From NCBI RefSeq assembly GCF_014205165.1, contig NZ_JACHMZ010000001.1, forward strand, positions 1 to 64,000: a stretch of DNA of 64,000 nucleotides, read 5' to 3'. This stretch comes from Micromonospora carbonacea. GTDB lineage: Bacteria > Actinomycetota > Actinomycetes > Mycobacteriales > Micromonosporaceae. The translations under genes and the position numbers were made by a program. The notes beneath the pieces are model-generated. The model saw only the letters and a program-made list of their open reading frames with translations, had not been told where the DNA came from and did not search any database. Of the stretch, positions 34,804-46,555 are shown piece after piece; position 1 is the first letter of the stretch; every line of letters starts with the position of its first letter.

Positions 34804-35444
34804 GTGCAGCCCCCCAACATGTCGGACAGGGCGTCCTTCTCGGCACTGGTCACCGTCAGCCGCCAGTGGTGCTTGACCGTCACCCAGTCCTCGGCGTACT
34901 GGCACCAGTACGACCGGTTCGCCGGCTTCCACTGCGACGGATCCTGGTCACCCTTCGACCGGTTGGAGGAGGCCGAAACGGCGATGAGCTGCGGCCGCGT
35001 GAGATCGTTGGCGAAGTCGCCCCGCTTGGCGTCGTCCCACTCGTCGGCGCCCGAGCGCCACGCGTTGGCCAGCGGGACCGTGTGGTCGATGTCCACGTCG
35101 GAGGGGTCGGTGAACGTCCGCCCGTCGTACACGCTCTCCCAGCGGCCCGCGACCACGTTGCAGCCGGAGAACCGGACGTCCTTGCCGTCGCGCTTCAGCA
35201 CGCTGTCACGGACGTCGCAGTTCTTGCCGGTGTCCCGCCAGTGCGGGAAGCGGTTGCGGCTGTAGCCCTTCATCGACCCCGCGCTCGCCACGGTGAGCTG
35301 GTCGAGCATCTGCCCGACGTTGCCACCGCCGCCGCTCGGCGCGGCCTCCGGCTCGTCGACGACCTCGCAGCCGGCCGCCGCGACGGCCAGCGCCACGGCG
35401 AGCGCGGCCACCGCGGCCGCGCGACGTCCTGATCTGGTACGCAC
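34785..35444 (-). CDS. Secreted HNH-type nuclease lipoprotein (DUF1524-like)
   Basis: 219 residues. The lipoprotein signal ends LAVAAAGC (lipobox AAGC). The nuclease part contains YSRNRFPHW, GRWESVYDGRTFTDPSDVDID and the catalytic DHTVPLANAW, then SASSNRSKGDQDPSQW and a terminal cysteine segment. It is a GmrSD C-terminal/DUF1524-like HNH fold, of the group of extracellular nucleases common in actinobacteria. Cysteine pairs suggest disulfides outside the cell. GTG 35444 has GGAGAGG eight bases upstream. A paralogue lies at 47836-48495. Confidence 0.85.
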   Translation of the reverse strand: MRTRSGRRAAAVAALAVALAVAAAGCEVVDEPEAAPSGGGGNVGQMLDQLTVASAGSMKGYSRNRFPHWRDTGKNCDVRDSVLKRDGKDVRFSGCNVVAGRWESVYDGRTFTDPSDVDIDHTVPLANAWRSGADEWDDAKRGDFANDLTRPQLIAVSASSNRSKGDQDPSQWKPANRSYWCQYAEDWVTVKHHWRLTVTSAEKDALSDMLGGCTWASKP

Positions 35445-35553
35445 AGACGACACCTCTCCAGCTTGCGGGCTCCTGGCGATTGCGCACAGTACCCCGGCAC
35501 CGTTTCCATGATTCGTGGCGTCCGGCAAATCGACCGGAGGAACACTGGTACCC

Positions 35554-36993
35554 GTGACCGCACCCACACCGCCCCACGCCCCCGCGCCCGCGCTCCGGAT
35601 GGGCACGCCCGCCGGCCGGGGCACCCTGCTCGCCGCCATCCTCGCCTCCGGGATGGTGTTCCTGGACAGCACGGTGGTCAACGTCGCGCTGCCCCGCCTC
35701 GGCGCGGACCTCGACGCCACCGTGGCCGGTCTCCAGTGGACCATCAACGGCTACCTGTTGATGCTGGCCGCGTTCGTGCTGCTCGGCGGGGCGCTCGGCG
35801 ACCGCTTCGGGCGGCGGCGGGTCTTCCTCCTCGGCGTGGTCTGGTTCGCCGTCGCCTCCGCGCTGTGCGGCCTGGCCCAGGACACCGGCTGGCTGATCGC
35901 GGCCCGGTTCCTCCAGGGCGCCGGGGGCGCGCTGCTCACCCCCGGCTCGCTGTCGGTGCTCCAGTCCAGCTTCCACCCCGACGACCGGGGCCGCGCCATC
36001 GGCACCTGGTCCGGGCTGGCCGGGGTCTCCACCGCGCTCGGCCCGTTCGTCGGCGGCTGGCTGGTCGACGCCCTGTCCTGGCGGTGGATCTTCTTCATCA
36101 ACCTGCCGCTGGCCGTGCCGGTGGTCCTCGCCGCGCTGCGCTGGGCGCCCGAGAGCCGCGACGTCGACGCCTCGCGTACCGGATCGGGCCGGCGACGGTT
36201 CGACGTGGCCGGCGCGCTGCTCGGCGCGCTCGGCCTCGGCGGCGTGACGTACGCCCTGATCGACGCGCCGGCCCGCGGGGTGACCTCGCCGCCGGTGCTG
36301 GCGTCGGTGCTGGTCGGCGTGCTCGCCGCCGTGGCGTTCGTGCTGGTGGAGCGCCGCCGGGGCGACACCGCGATGCTGCCCACCGGCCTGTTCGGCAGCC
36401 GGCTCTTCTCGGTGCTGAACGTCTTCACGGTGGTGGTGTACGCGGCCCTCGGCGGGTTCACGTTCTTCCTCGCCGTCTACCTCCAGAACGTCGTCGGCTG
36501 GTCGGCCATGCTCACCGGGCTGGCCACCGTGCCGATGACGGTGCTGCTGCTGGTCGGCTCGTCGCGGGCCGGCGCGCTGTCGGCCCGGATCGGCCCCCGG
36601 CTGCCGCTGACGATCGGCCCGGTCGTGGCCGCGCTCGGCCTGCTGCTGCTGCGCGGGGTGAGGCCGGGCGCGTCGTACTGGACGGACGTGCTGCCCGGGG
36701 TGGCCCTCTTCGGCCTCGGCCTCACCCTCGTGGTGGCCCCGCTGACCGCCTCGGTGCTGGCCGCCGTGGCGGACCGGTTCGCCGGGGTGGCCAGCGGGTT
36801 CAACAACGCCGCGTCCCGGGCCGGCGGCCTGCTCGCGGTGGCCGCGCTGCCGCTGCTGGTCGGACTGAGCGGCACCGGGTACGAGCAGGCGGCGGCGCTG
36901 ACCGACGCGTTCCGGGGGGCGATGCTCTGGTGCGCGGGCGGGCTGCTGGCGGGCGCGGCGATGGCCGGCCTGCTGATCCACCGGCCCCGGTGA
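35554..36993 (+). CDS. MFS multidrug exporter, DHA2 (EmrB/QacA) family
   Basis: About 479 residues with 14 predicted membrane helices. DHA2 signatures: LDSTVVNVALP in helix 1, the motif A loop GDRFGRRR, and the antiporter motif C region GLAGVSTALGPFVGGWL in helix 5. It probably exports a drug or secondary metabolite using proton flow. The start is uncertain. GTG 35554 lacks a well-spaced site, the GGAGG at 35536-35540 is 13 bases away, and GTG 35515 would add 13 residues. No TetR repressor gene is adjacent. Confidence 0.85.
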   Translation: MTAPTPPHAPAPALRMGTPAGRGTLLAAILASGMVFLDSTVVNVALPRLGADLDATVAGLQWTINGYLLMLAAFVLLGGALGDRFGRRRVFLLGVVWFAVASALCGLAQDTGWLIAARFLQGAGGALLTPGSLSVLQSSFHPDDRGRAIGTWSGLAGVSTALGPFVGGWLVDALSWRWIFFINLPLAVPVVLAALRWAPESRDVDASRTGSGRRRFDVAGALLGALGLGGVTYALIDAPARGVTSPPVLASVLVGVLAAVAFVLVERRRGDTAMLPTGLFGSRLFSVLNVFTVVVYAALGGFTFFLAVYLQNVVGWSAMLTGLATVPMTVLLLVGSSRAGALSARIGPRLPLTIGPVVAALGLLLLRGVRPGASYWTDVLPGVALFGLGLTLVVAPLTASVLAAVADRFAGVASGFNNAASRAGGLLAVAALPLLVGLSGTGYEQAAALTDAFRGAMLWCAGGLLAGAAMAGLLIHRPR

Positions 36994-37006
36994 GCGGCAG
37001 CGCTTC

Positions 37007-37061
37007 GTTAAGAAGGGCCCCCTGCTATGCAGAATGCGTTAACAGGGGGCCCTTCCTTGCG
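37007..37061 (-). repeat. Dispersed palindromic repeat, copy 2 (terminator-like)
   Basis: Reverse complement reads AAGGAAGGGCCCCCTGTTAA then CGCATTCTGCATAGCAGGGG, matching copy 1 at 34191 with two differences in the loop. It sits between the converging exporter and leuA genes, again at gene 3' ends. Confidence 0.8.
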
Positions 37062-37063
37062 CC

Positions 37064-38857
<1,794 letters not shown>

Positions 38858-38998
38858 TCAGCAATCGGAAGGCCGGCGACGGTGCGGCAGCGGCGGCTGG
38901 GCCGGTGCGGCGACGGTGCCGGGCCGGCGCGGTGCGCCGACGGGAGGTTCGGAACTGCTGGACGGCGCGCTTCGACTCCGCGACGAGGTGCCGGCCGG

Positions 38999-39043
38999 TC
39001 AGGCCCCGTCGCGGCGACCAAGGAGAAGGTTCGCCTGCCACAT
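38999..39043 (-). CDS. leuA leader peptide with three Leu codons
   Basis: A 14-residue frame, MWQANLLLGRRDGA, ending about 170 bp before leuA on the same strand. The three leucines are consecutive and use CTT CTC CTT, codons that are rare in this genome. A TAGGGT -10 box at 39053-39058 puts transcription start a few bases before the ATG, so the message is nearly leaderless. This is the layout of ribosome-mediated attenuation: leucine starvation would stall the ribosome and change folding of the GC-rich region before leuA. The alternative hairpins were not resolved by eye. Confidence 0.7.
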   Translation of the reverse strand: MWQANLLLGRRDGA

Positions 39044-39180
39044 GACAGGGTGACCCTACGTGATGGGACGGGAGGTGGGAAGGCCGGTCCGCGGATTGAG
39101 ACGGTGGTCGCAGTCGGCGGACGTTCCCGCTGGTCGCACGCGGTGCCATCCGGATCGCGGCGACCGCTGCCCGTCCCAGC

Positions 39181-39807
39181 TCAGTGCAGCAACAGGTCGG
39201 CCACGGGGCGTCGGCGGCGCAGCCCGGTCTCCTGCTCCCGCAGCGCGACCGGCAGGCTGGACGGGTCGCCGAGCCGGCCCACCGCCACCACCACCAGCGG
39301 GCGGACGCCGGCCGGCAGGTCCAGGTCGGCGGCGAGCCCGGCGCGGTCGAAGCCGGCGAGCTGGCGCACGTAGAGCCCGAGCGCGGTGGCCTGCACGGTC
39401 AGGTGGGCCACCGCCTGCCCCAGGTCGTACGCCGCGCCGGCGGCGGCCGTACGGGCACCGGTGCCGGCCGCATCGGCGGCGGTGCCCGTGTCTGTGCCGG
39501 CCTCGCCAGTGCCGATGCCCGTGCCTGTGCCAGCCGCGCCGACGGCGGTGAGGTGGGCGCCGAGGAGCAGGGCGGCGGCGTGCCGGGCCCACGGCTGGTC
39601 GTCGTCGGGGAGGTTGACCAGGATGCGCTTCCAGGTCTCGTCGTCGCGGTGGCCGAGGGCGAACCGCCACGGCTGGCCGTTGCCCGCCGAGGGCGCCCAG
39701 CGGGCCGCCTCCAGCAGCGAGGCCGCCTCGTCGGCGGTCAGCGTGGCGGCGGGGTCGAATGCCCGGGGGCTCCAGCGGAACGCGAGCAGCGGAGTCAGGT
39801 CAGCCAT
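39181..39807 (-). CDS. Nitroreductase family protein
   Basis: 208 residues of the FMN-binding nitroreductase fold. FRWSPRAFD and ARWAPSAGNGQPWRF give the FMN phosphate-binding region, and YDLGQAVAHLTVQATALGLYVRQLAGFD the dimer/FMN core. The middle contains an unusual insertion of about 30 residues (GTGTGIGTGEAGTDTGTAA and on) made of short GTG/GTD repeats at a loop position. The physiological substrate is unknown; relatives reduce nitroaromatics, quinones or flavin-linked metabolites. ATG 39807 begins the family start. Confidence 0.85.
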   Translation of the reverse strand: MADLTPLLAFRWSPRAFDPAATLTADEAASLLEAARWAPSAGNGQPWRFALGHRDDETWKRILVNLPDDDQPWARHAAALLLGAHLTAVGAAGTGTGIGTGEAGTDTGTAADAAGTGARTAAAGAAYDLGQAVAHLTVQATALGLYVRQLAGFDRAGLAADLDLPAGVRPLVVVAVGRLGDPSSLPVALREQETGLRRRRPVADLLLH

Positions 39808-39891
39808 GGGGGAAGCATCCCGTATCGGACTTTTTGCCCGAGGTGCCGGGGTGGGCGAATGTGGCCGGAACCACCCGTAACGGACAGGCGC

Positions 39892-40698
39892 TCAGGGCGT
39901 TGCCGTGCCCGATGGCGTCTGCGCCGAGGACTCCGGCGACGGCTCCGGCGCGGCGACGCCGAGCGGCTCGCCGTCGGTGACCGGGCCGGCGAGCTGCACC
40001 GTCGCGGGCCCCGGGCCGGCCGGTCCGGCCAGGACGAGCGTGCCCCCGGTGGTCCGCACCGCCGTCGGGGTGCCGTCCGGGGCGTAGCAGTAGATGCCGA
40101 CGTCCAGCGGGGCGTTCAGCGAGGCGGAGGTGGTGTCGACCGCGTAGCAGGACCCGCTCGCCCCCTGCGGCGGCCGGGCCGGGGAGACCGCGAGCGGGGC
40201 GCGCCGGTCGGTGAGCACCGTCAGCCAGTCGGTGAACGGGTGCTGCACCCGGGGGTCCAGGAGGTGCGGGACGGCGTCCGACGGGTCGCCGAGGCGGACG
40301 CAGCTCGCCGGCTCCGGGCGGCCGGCCGACGGCAGCCCGCACTGGTAGAGCCCGTCGGCGGTGGCGGCGAGCGACACGTCCGCCGTGCCGCCCAGCGCGC
40401 CGCCCGGGATGTCCACCCGCCAGGTGCCGTCGGCGGCGCTGGTCACCACGATCGAGCGGTCGGATCCGCCGCCGTCGGCGAGGGTGTACCGGGCGGTGAA
40501 GCTGCGGTCCTGGGCCGCCGCGGCCAGGGCGGCCAGCTCGTCCCGGGCGGCGTCGGCGGCGGCGGGCGCGGGATCGGTGGACGTCGACGGGGCCGGCGCG
40601 GGGGCCGGATCGTCGGCGCAGGCGGCGAGCAGGGCCGGCAGGAGGGCGAGCGCCGCGACGCCGGTCGGGCGTCGGGCCGCGCGGAGGTGGGCGTGCAC
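39892..40698 (-). CDS. Hypothetical lipoprotein
   Basis: 268 residues with a lipoprotein signal (ALALLPALLAAC, lipobox LAAC), then an Ala/Pro/Ser spacer. The beta-rich extracellular domain has paired cysteines (QCGLP with ASCVR, and SCYAVD with IYCYA), a pattern of surface lipoproteins such as the LppX/LprG-like or DUF-type groups, though I cannot assign it. The C-terminus is Pro/Ser/Thr-rich. GTG 40698 has no clear Shine-Dalgarno, and the message may be leaderless. Divergent from ask. Confidence 0.65.
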   Translation of the reverse strand: MHAHLRAARRPTGVAALALLPALLAACADDPAPAPAPSTSTDPAPAAADAARDELAALAAAAQDRSFTARYTLADGGGSDRSIVVTSAADGTWRVDIPGGALGGTADVSLAATADGLYQCGLPSAGRPEPASCVRLGDPSDAVPHLLDPRVQHPFTDWLTVLTDRRAPLAVSPARPPQGASGSCYAVDTTSASLNAPLDVGIYCYAPDGTPTAVRTTGGTLVLAGPAGPGPATVQLAGPVTDGEPLGVAAPEPSPESSAQTPSGTATP

Positions 40699-40987
40699 CG
40701 GGTCATTCTGCGGTGCGCGGACCGCGCCCGTGACCCCGCCGACGCCGTTGCGCGGGCGTGTCGCGTACCGCTGGGCGGGCGTCCCGCCGATCCCCGGGCG
40801 GGCTTGGCGCGTACCCCCCGGCGGGCGGGTCCGGGCGCGGCCGGGCCCGCCGCGCGGGCCGGATGGTGGGATCACCTGACCCGGCCTTCCTGGCCGCCGG
40901 ATACCCTGATGTGGTCTGACAAGGTGCCACCGGCTGGTCGCCGGCGGTGCGACACACTCGAAGGACGCGGGGAGGGAGTGCACCGTC

Positions 40988-42253
<1,266 letters not shown>

Positions 42254-42257
42254 CGCC

Positions 42258-43319
42258 GTGCCGGCGCGGCCCACCCTCGCCGTGGTCGGGGCGACCGGTG
42301 CCGTCGGCACCGTCATGTGCGAGCTGCTGTCGTCGCGGCGCGACGTGTGGGGCGAGATCCGGCTGATCGCCTCCGAGCGGTCGGTCGGGCGGCGGGTGCG
42401 CTGCCGGGGCGAGGAGCTGACCGTCGGGCCGCTCACCCCCGAGGCGTTCGACGGCGTCGACGTGGCCATGTTCGACGTGCCCGACGACGTCGCCGCCGAG
42501 TGGGCCCCGGTCGCGGTGTCCCGGGGCGCGGTGGCGGTCGACAACTCCGGCGCGTTCCGGATGGACCGCGACGTCCCGCTGGTCGTCCCCGAGATCAACC
42601 CCGAGCAGGTGCGCAACCGGCCCAGGGGCATCGTCGCCAACGCCAACTGCACGACCCTCGCGATGATCGTGGCGATCGCCCCGCTGCACCGCGAGTACGG
42701 GCTGCGCGAGCTGGTCCTGGCGTCCTACCAGGCGGCCTCCGGGGCGGGGCGGGCCGGCGTGGACGCGCTGCACCTCCAGCTCGGCAAGGTCGCCGGGGAC
42801 CGGGTGCTCGGCTCCCGCCCCGGCGACGTGCGGCAGGCGGTCGGCGACGAGTTGGGGCCGTTCCCCGCCCCGCTGGCGCTCAACGTGGTGCCCTGGGCCG
42901 GCTCGTTCGCCGACGGCGGGTGGTCGTCCGAGGAGCTGAAGATGCGCAACGAGTCGCGCAAGATCCTCGGGCTGCCCGACCTGAAGGTCTCCGCGACCTG
43001 CGTACGGGTGCCGGTGGTGACCGGGCACTCCGTGGCCGTGCACGCCGTCTTCGCCACCGAGGTCGACGCGGAGGGCGCCCGGGAGGCGCTGCGCAACGCC
43101 CCCGGCGTGATCCTGGTCGACGATCCGGCCGCGGGGGAGTTCCCGATGCCGATCGACGCCGTGGGCACCGACCCGTCCTGGGTCGGCCGCATCCGCCGCG
43201 CCGTCGACGACCCGCGCGCCCTCGACCTCTTCGTCACCGGCGACAACCTGCGCAAGGGCGCGGCCCTCAACACCGCCCAGATCGGCGAGCTGCTGGCCAA
43301 GGAGCTCACCGCCCGCTGA
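42258..43319 (+). CDS. asd: Aspartate-semialdehyde dehydrogenase
   Basis: 353 residues. It reduces aspartyl phosphate from Ask to aspartate semialdehyde with NADPH. Motifs: NADP-binding VVGATGAVGTVMCELL, DNSGAFRMD, the catalytic VANANCTTLAM cysteine loop, and the substrate-binding region SATCVRVPVVTGHS with the active-site histidine. GTG 42258 begins four bases after the ask stop; the upstream sequence is inside ask, so translation is coupled. Length and motifs are normal for the family. Confidence 0.95.
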   Translation: MPARPTLAVVGATGAVGTVMCELLSSRRDVWGEIRLIASERSVGRRVRCRGEELTVGPLTPEAFDGVDVAMFDVPDDVAAEWAPVAVSRGAVAVDNSGAFRMDRDVPLVVPEINPEQVRNRPRGIVANANCTTLAMIVAIAPLHREYGLRELVLASYQAASGAGRAGVDALHLQLGKVAGDRVLGSRPGDVRQAVGDELGPFPAPLALNVVPWAGSFADGGWSSEELKMRNESRKILGLPDLKVSATCVRVPVVTGHSVAVHAVFATEVDAEGAREALRNAPGVILVDDPAAGEFPMPIDAVGTDPSWVGRIRRAVDDPRALDLFVTGDNLRKGAALNTAQIGELLAKELTAR

Positions 43320-43344
43320 CGCCGTGCGCGCCGCCGCCCACCGC

Positions 43345-44775
43345 TCAGGCGGCGGCCAGGCGGACGCCGTCGCGCCCCTGGCGCTTGACCGCGTAGAGGG
43401 CCTGGTCGGCGCGGCGCAGGGTCTGCTCGGGCGACTCGCCCGGCCGGGGCAGGGCGACGCCGACGCTGATCGTGCGGCCGGTGCCCCGCGCCGCCTCGGC
43501 CAGCCGCTCGGCGATGCGCACGGCCTCTTCGGGGCGGTTCACCTCGATCACGGCGACGAACTCGTCCCCGCCGATCCGGTACAGCTCGTCGCCCTGGCGC
43601 AGCGCCGCCTCCAGCGCCCGGGCCAGCCCCACCAGCAGCCGGTCCCCGGCCTGGTGGCCGTACGTGTCGTTGACCGCCTTGAAGCCGTCCACGTCGATGG
43701 CCAGCAGCGCCGTGCGCCCCGGGGTGGCCCGCGCGATCCGCTGCCCGAACGGCCCGGTGTGCGGCAGCCCGGTCAGCGGGTCGGAGCTGGCCTGCTCGCG
43801 CAGCCGGGCCAGCGTGCGCAGCCGGTCCAGGCACGTCCACGCCTGCCCGGCGAGCAGCTCCATCAGGTTGACCGTGGTCGGGTCGGGCCGCAGCAGCCGC
43901 TCGTCGGCGACCAGCAGCACCCCGCCGCCGTCGGGCGGCCCGACCGGCACCGCCACCAGGGTGCGCACCCCGGCGTCGGCGAGCGGCCGGTATTCCTCCG
44001 TGGGCGGGTGCCCGGCCTCGCCGAGGGTGTAGCCGACGCCGTGCCGGTGGGCGCGGGCCACCATCCGGTGCAGGGCCGGCGCGCCCGCCTCGGTCAGCTC
44101 GGCCCGGATGCGGGACTCCAGCTCGCCCGGCGCGCCGGTGGGCGCGCCCAGCCGGGGACCCGTGCCGCCGCCGGCCAGCAGCAGCACGGCCGCGGAGAGG
44201 GTGGAGACCTCCCGGGCCGCGCAGATGGCCGCCGTCATCAGGTCCCACTCGGTGGGGGCGGCGGTCAGCGCGGCGGCGTGCCGCAGCAGCTTCTCGCTGC
44301 GGGTCTCGGCGGGCGGCCCGCCCAGCGCGGTGATCCGGGCGCCGAGCCGGGCGGCGACGCGTTCGGCGGTCTCCCGCCACGGGCCCAGCTCGACCGGGCC
44401 GGACCACTGGAGGTCGAGGACCCCGATCGGCCGGCCCGCCGGGTCGAGCACCGGCACGCAGACCTCGGCGGTCACGTCGGGGCGCACCGGGAGGTAGTCG
44501 GGGTCGGCGGTCACGTCCTCGACGGTGGCGGGCTCGCCGGAGGCGTAGACTCGGCCGACGACGCCGGCCTTCGGCGGGACGGTGGCGAAGACCTGCCACG
44601 CGCCGGTGGCGGCGACGCAGCGCAGCCCGTCGCGCACCTGGAGCAGCACGGAGATCGTGGCCGGCGCGTACCGGGCCAGCGCGGTGACGGTCCACTGGCA
44701 TGCCTCGACGGCGGTCGACGCCATCGGCAGGCGGACCGTGACGTCCCGGACGACCCGGTGGTGATCTACGCGCAC
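43345..44775 (-). CDS. GAF-GGDEF diguanylate cyclase
   Basis: 476 residues with no membrane helices. An N-terminal GAF sensor (about 25-170, with VGRVYASGEPATVEDV and AEVCVPVLDPAGRPIGVLDL) is followed by a second GAF-like segment (about 180-310) and a GGDEF domain with the intact motif RIGGDEFVAV, DPLTGLPHTG start and DVDGFKAVNDTYGH metal/nucleotide loop. The active site looks complete, so it likely makes cyclic di-GMP in response to a ligand. I see no RxxD inhibitory site just before GGDEF. GTG 44775 is chosen; ATG 44724 is an alternative. Divergent from the phosphoesterase across the composite motif region. Confidence 0.88.
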   Translation of the reverse strand: MRVDHHRVVRDVTVRLPMASTAVEACQWTVTALARYAPATISVLLQVRDGLRCVAATGAWQVFATVPPKAGVVGRVYASGEPATVEDVTADPDYLPVRPDVTAEVCVPVLDPAGRPIGVLDLQWSGPVELGPWRETAERVAARLGARITALGGPPAETRSEKLLRHAAALTAAPTEWDLMTAAICAAREVSTLSAAVLLLAGGGTGPRLGAPTGAPGELESRIRAELTEAGAPALHRMVARAHRHGVGYTLGEAGHPPTEEYRPLADAGVRTLVAVPVGPPDGGGVLLVADERLLRPDPTTVNLMELLAGQAWTCLDRLRTLARLREQASSDPLTGLPHTGPFGQRIARATPGRTALLAIDVDGFKAVNDTYGHQAGDRLLVGLARALEAALRQGDELYRIGGDEFVAVIEVNRPEEAVRIAERLAEAARGTGRTISVGVALPRPGESPEQTLRRADQALYAVKRQGRDGVRLAAA

Positions 44776-44857
44776 GTGCGTCCTGACAGCGGGAGGGAGG
44801 TGGCCCGACCAAGCGTACTCACCGCAGCTCAGCGGGTTGCTCTCAAGATCATTTGCT

Positions 44858-44915
44858 TCGTACACATGTGCTATCCACAGGCTGTGGACGCGAGCTGTGG
44901 ACGCAGGCTGTGGAC
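44858..44915 (+). promoter_or_regulatory. LexA-like site, palindrome and CTGTGGAC repeats
   Basis: TCGTACACATGTGCTA (44858-44873) matches 9 of 12 fixed SOS-box positions and runs directly into TCCACAGGCTGTGGA (44874-44888), the same composite as at 22001-22031. CTGTGGAC then recurs at 44882, 44895 and 44908 with an exact 13-bp step. It lies between the GGDEF gene and the phosphoesterase gene. Confidence 0.5.
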
Positions 44916-44977
44916 GGGTCCGTGGGCGGCGCGCGGCGGCGATAGCCTGAGGGAACCGGTCGACCTGGAGGCCCGCG

Positions 44978-45757
44978 ATGCTCATCGCCCAGCTCAGCGA
45001 CACCCACCTCACCACCGGTCCGCTCGCCGCCGAGCCCGCCGCCGCGCTGCACCGGGCGCTCGGTCGGGTCCTCGGCCTGCGCCCCCGGCCCGACCATGTC
45101 GTCGTCACCGGCGACCTCACCGAGCACGGCAGCCCCGAGGAGTACCTCGCGCTGCGCGACCTGATCGCCCGGTTCCCGGTGCCGGTGCACCTCGTCGCCG
45201 GCAACCACGACGACCGCGAATCGCTGCTCGACATCTTCGGCGGCACCCCGCACCTCGGCGGCGGCTACCAGGCCCACTACGCCGTCGAGCAGCCCGACGC
45301 GACCATCGTCGTGCTCGACTCCGTCAGCCCCGGCGAGCCGGCCGGCCGGCTCGGCCCCGAGCAGCTCGCCTGGCTCGACGAGACGCTCGCCCGCCGCCCC
45401 GGGCTGCCGGCCGTCGTCTGCCTGCACCACCCGCCCGTCCCGGTGGGCCTGCCCTACCTCGACGGCATGCGCCTGCTCGACGGCGACGACCTGGCCACGG
45501 TGGTGGCCGCCCACCCGCACGTCGTCCGGGTCGTCGCCGGGCACGTGCACCGCCCCGTCACGGTCGGCTTCGCCGGCACGGTGCTGACCACCGCGCCGAG
45601 CACCTGGCGGCAGTCGTCGCTCACCCTCGACGAGGGCGACGAGATGGGGTATGCCCTCGAACCCACCGCCTTCCTGCTGCACCTCGTCGCCGACGGCGGC
45701 TGCGTCACCCACACCGTGCAGGTCAGCCACGCGGCGGCCCGCACCGGCGCGTTCTGA
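44978..45757 (+). CDS. CpdA-like metallophosphoesterase
   Basis: 259 residues, calcineurin-like fold. The dinuclear metal motifs are complete: SDTH (Asp8, His10), GDLTEHG, AGNHDD, and the late HxH-type AGHVHRPV. The fold and length match class III cyclic nucleotide phosphodiesterases (CpdA/Icc), so a cAMP-degrading role is plausible but unproven; related enzymes act on phospholipids or other phosphodiesters. ATG 44978 follows GGAGG. The start of the AIG2-like gene is one base past its stop, so they form an operon. The LexA-like composite lies 104 bp upstream. Confidence 0.85.
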   Translation: MLIAQLSDTHLTTGPLAAEPAAALHRALGRVLGLRPRPDHVVVTGDLTEHGSPEEYLALRDLIARFPVPVHLVAGNHDDRESLLDIFGGTPHLGGGYQAHYAVEQPDATIVVLDSVSPGEPAGRLGPEQLAWLDETLARRPGLPAVVCLHHPPVPVGLPYLDGMRLLDGDDLATVVAAHPHVVRVVAGHVHRPVTVGFAGTVLTTAPSTWRQSSLTLDEGDEMGYALEPTAFLLHLVADGGCVTHTVQVSHAAARTGAF

Positions 45758-45758
45758 C

Positions 45759-46391
45759 GTGCGCGAACTCCTCTGGTACGTCGCGTACGGCTCGAACATG
45801 CACGCCGACCGGCTCGGCTGGTATCTCGGCGGGGGACGGCCGCCGGGCGGGCTGCGGACGTACCCCGGATGTCGGGACTGCCGGCCGCCCCGCCGGTCGG
45901 CGGCGGTGCTGGTGCCCGGCGGCATCTACTTCGCCGGGGAGTCCCGGGCCTGGACCGGCGGGATGGCCTTCTACGACCCGGCGCTGCCCGGCACGGCGGC
46001 GGCGCGGGCCTGGCTGCTCACCCGGGAACAGTTCGCCGACGTCGCCGCGCAGGAGATGTACCGGGAGCCCGGCGTCGACCTCGACCTGATCGGGGCCGCG
46101 GTCGCCCACGGCCGGGCCACCCTCGGCCCCGGGCGCTACGAGACGCTGCTGTGCACCGGGCTCCGCGACGGCGTGCCCATGCTGACCTTCACCGCGCCGT
46201 GGCGGGCGGCGGACGTCGAGTGGACCGCGCCCGCCCCCGGCTACCTCGCGATGCTCGCCGCCGGCCTGCGCGAGGCGCACGGCTGGGCGCCGACGCGCAT
46301 CGCCGGCTACCTGGCGGGCCGCCCCGGCGTCGCCGACCGCTGGGACCCTCGGGCCGTCGACTCGTTGGTGGCGGCCACACTCGCCGGGTGA
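45759..46391 (+). CDS. AIG2-like gamma-glutamylcyclotransferase-fold protein
   Basis: 210 residues. The N-terminus WYVAYGSNMHADRL carries the YGSN substrate loop of gamma-glutamylcyclotransferase-like (AIG2) proteins. Such actinobacterial proteins are often wrongly called histone deacetylase in databases. FYDPALPGTAAARAWLLTREQFADV holds the region where the catalytic Glu of the fold is expected. The substrate is unknown. GTG 45759 begins one base after the phosphoesterase stop, pointing to co-translation. Confidence 0.75.
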   Translation: MRELLWYVAYGSNMHADRLGWYLGGGRPPGGLRTYPGCRDCRPPRRSAAVLVPGGIYFAGESRAWTGGMAFYDPALPGTAAARAWLLTREQFADVAAQEMYREPGVDLDLIGAAVAHGRATLGPGRYETLLCTGLRDGVPMLTFTAPWRAADVEWTAPAPGYLAMLAAGLREAHGWAPTRIAGYLAGRPGVADRWDPRAVDSLVAATLAG

Positions 46392-46423
46392 GGCTCGCCC
46401 GCCCGGGACGTGCCCCGGTACTG

Positions 46424-46555
46424 CCGTTCGCGTCACGCTGTGTCGCCGTTCGCCCCGTGCTCTCCCGCCGTTCGCGTCACGCTGCGTCGCCGTTCGCGCG
46501 GTCCCTCGGCACCGTTCGCGCGGGCCGGCGGCACCGTTCGGCCGCGATCGGTGGG
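46424..46555. repeat. Six-copy array with exact 22-bp period
   Basis: CCGTTCG starts at 46424, 46446, 46468, 46490, 46512 and 46534, each exactly 22 bp from the next. Units 1 and 3 are nearly identical over the full period (CCGTTCGCGTCACGCTG); the others diverge outside the heptamer. Because 22 is not a multiple of three, the array is not a coding repeat. It lies in the gap between the AIG2-like gene and the lamin-tail gene. Confidence 0.9.

Noticed and set aside
46423..46497. Two 31-bp direct repeats considered as insertion-sequence footprints
   Set aside because: They are units 1-2 and 3-4 of a longer array with 22-bp period, and there is no transposase or inverted terminal repeat.
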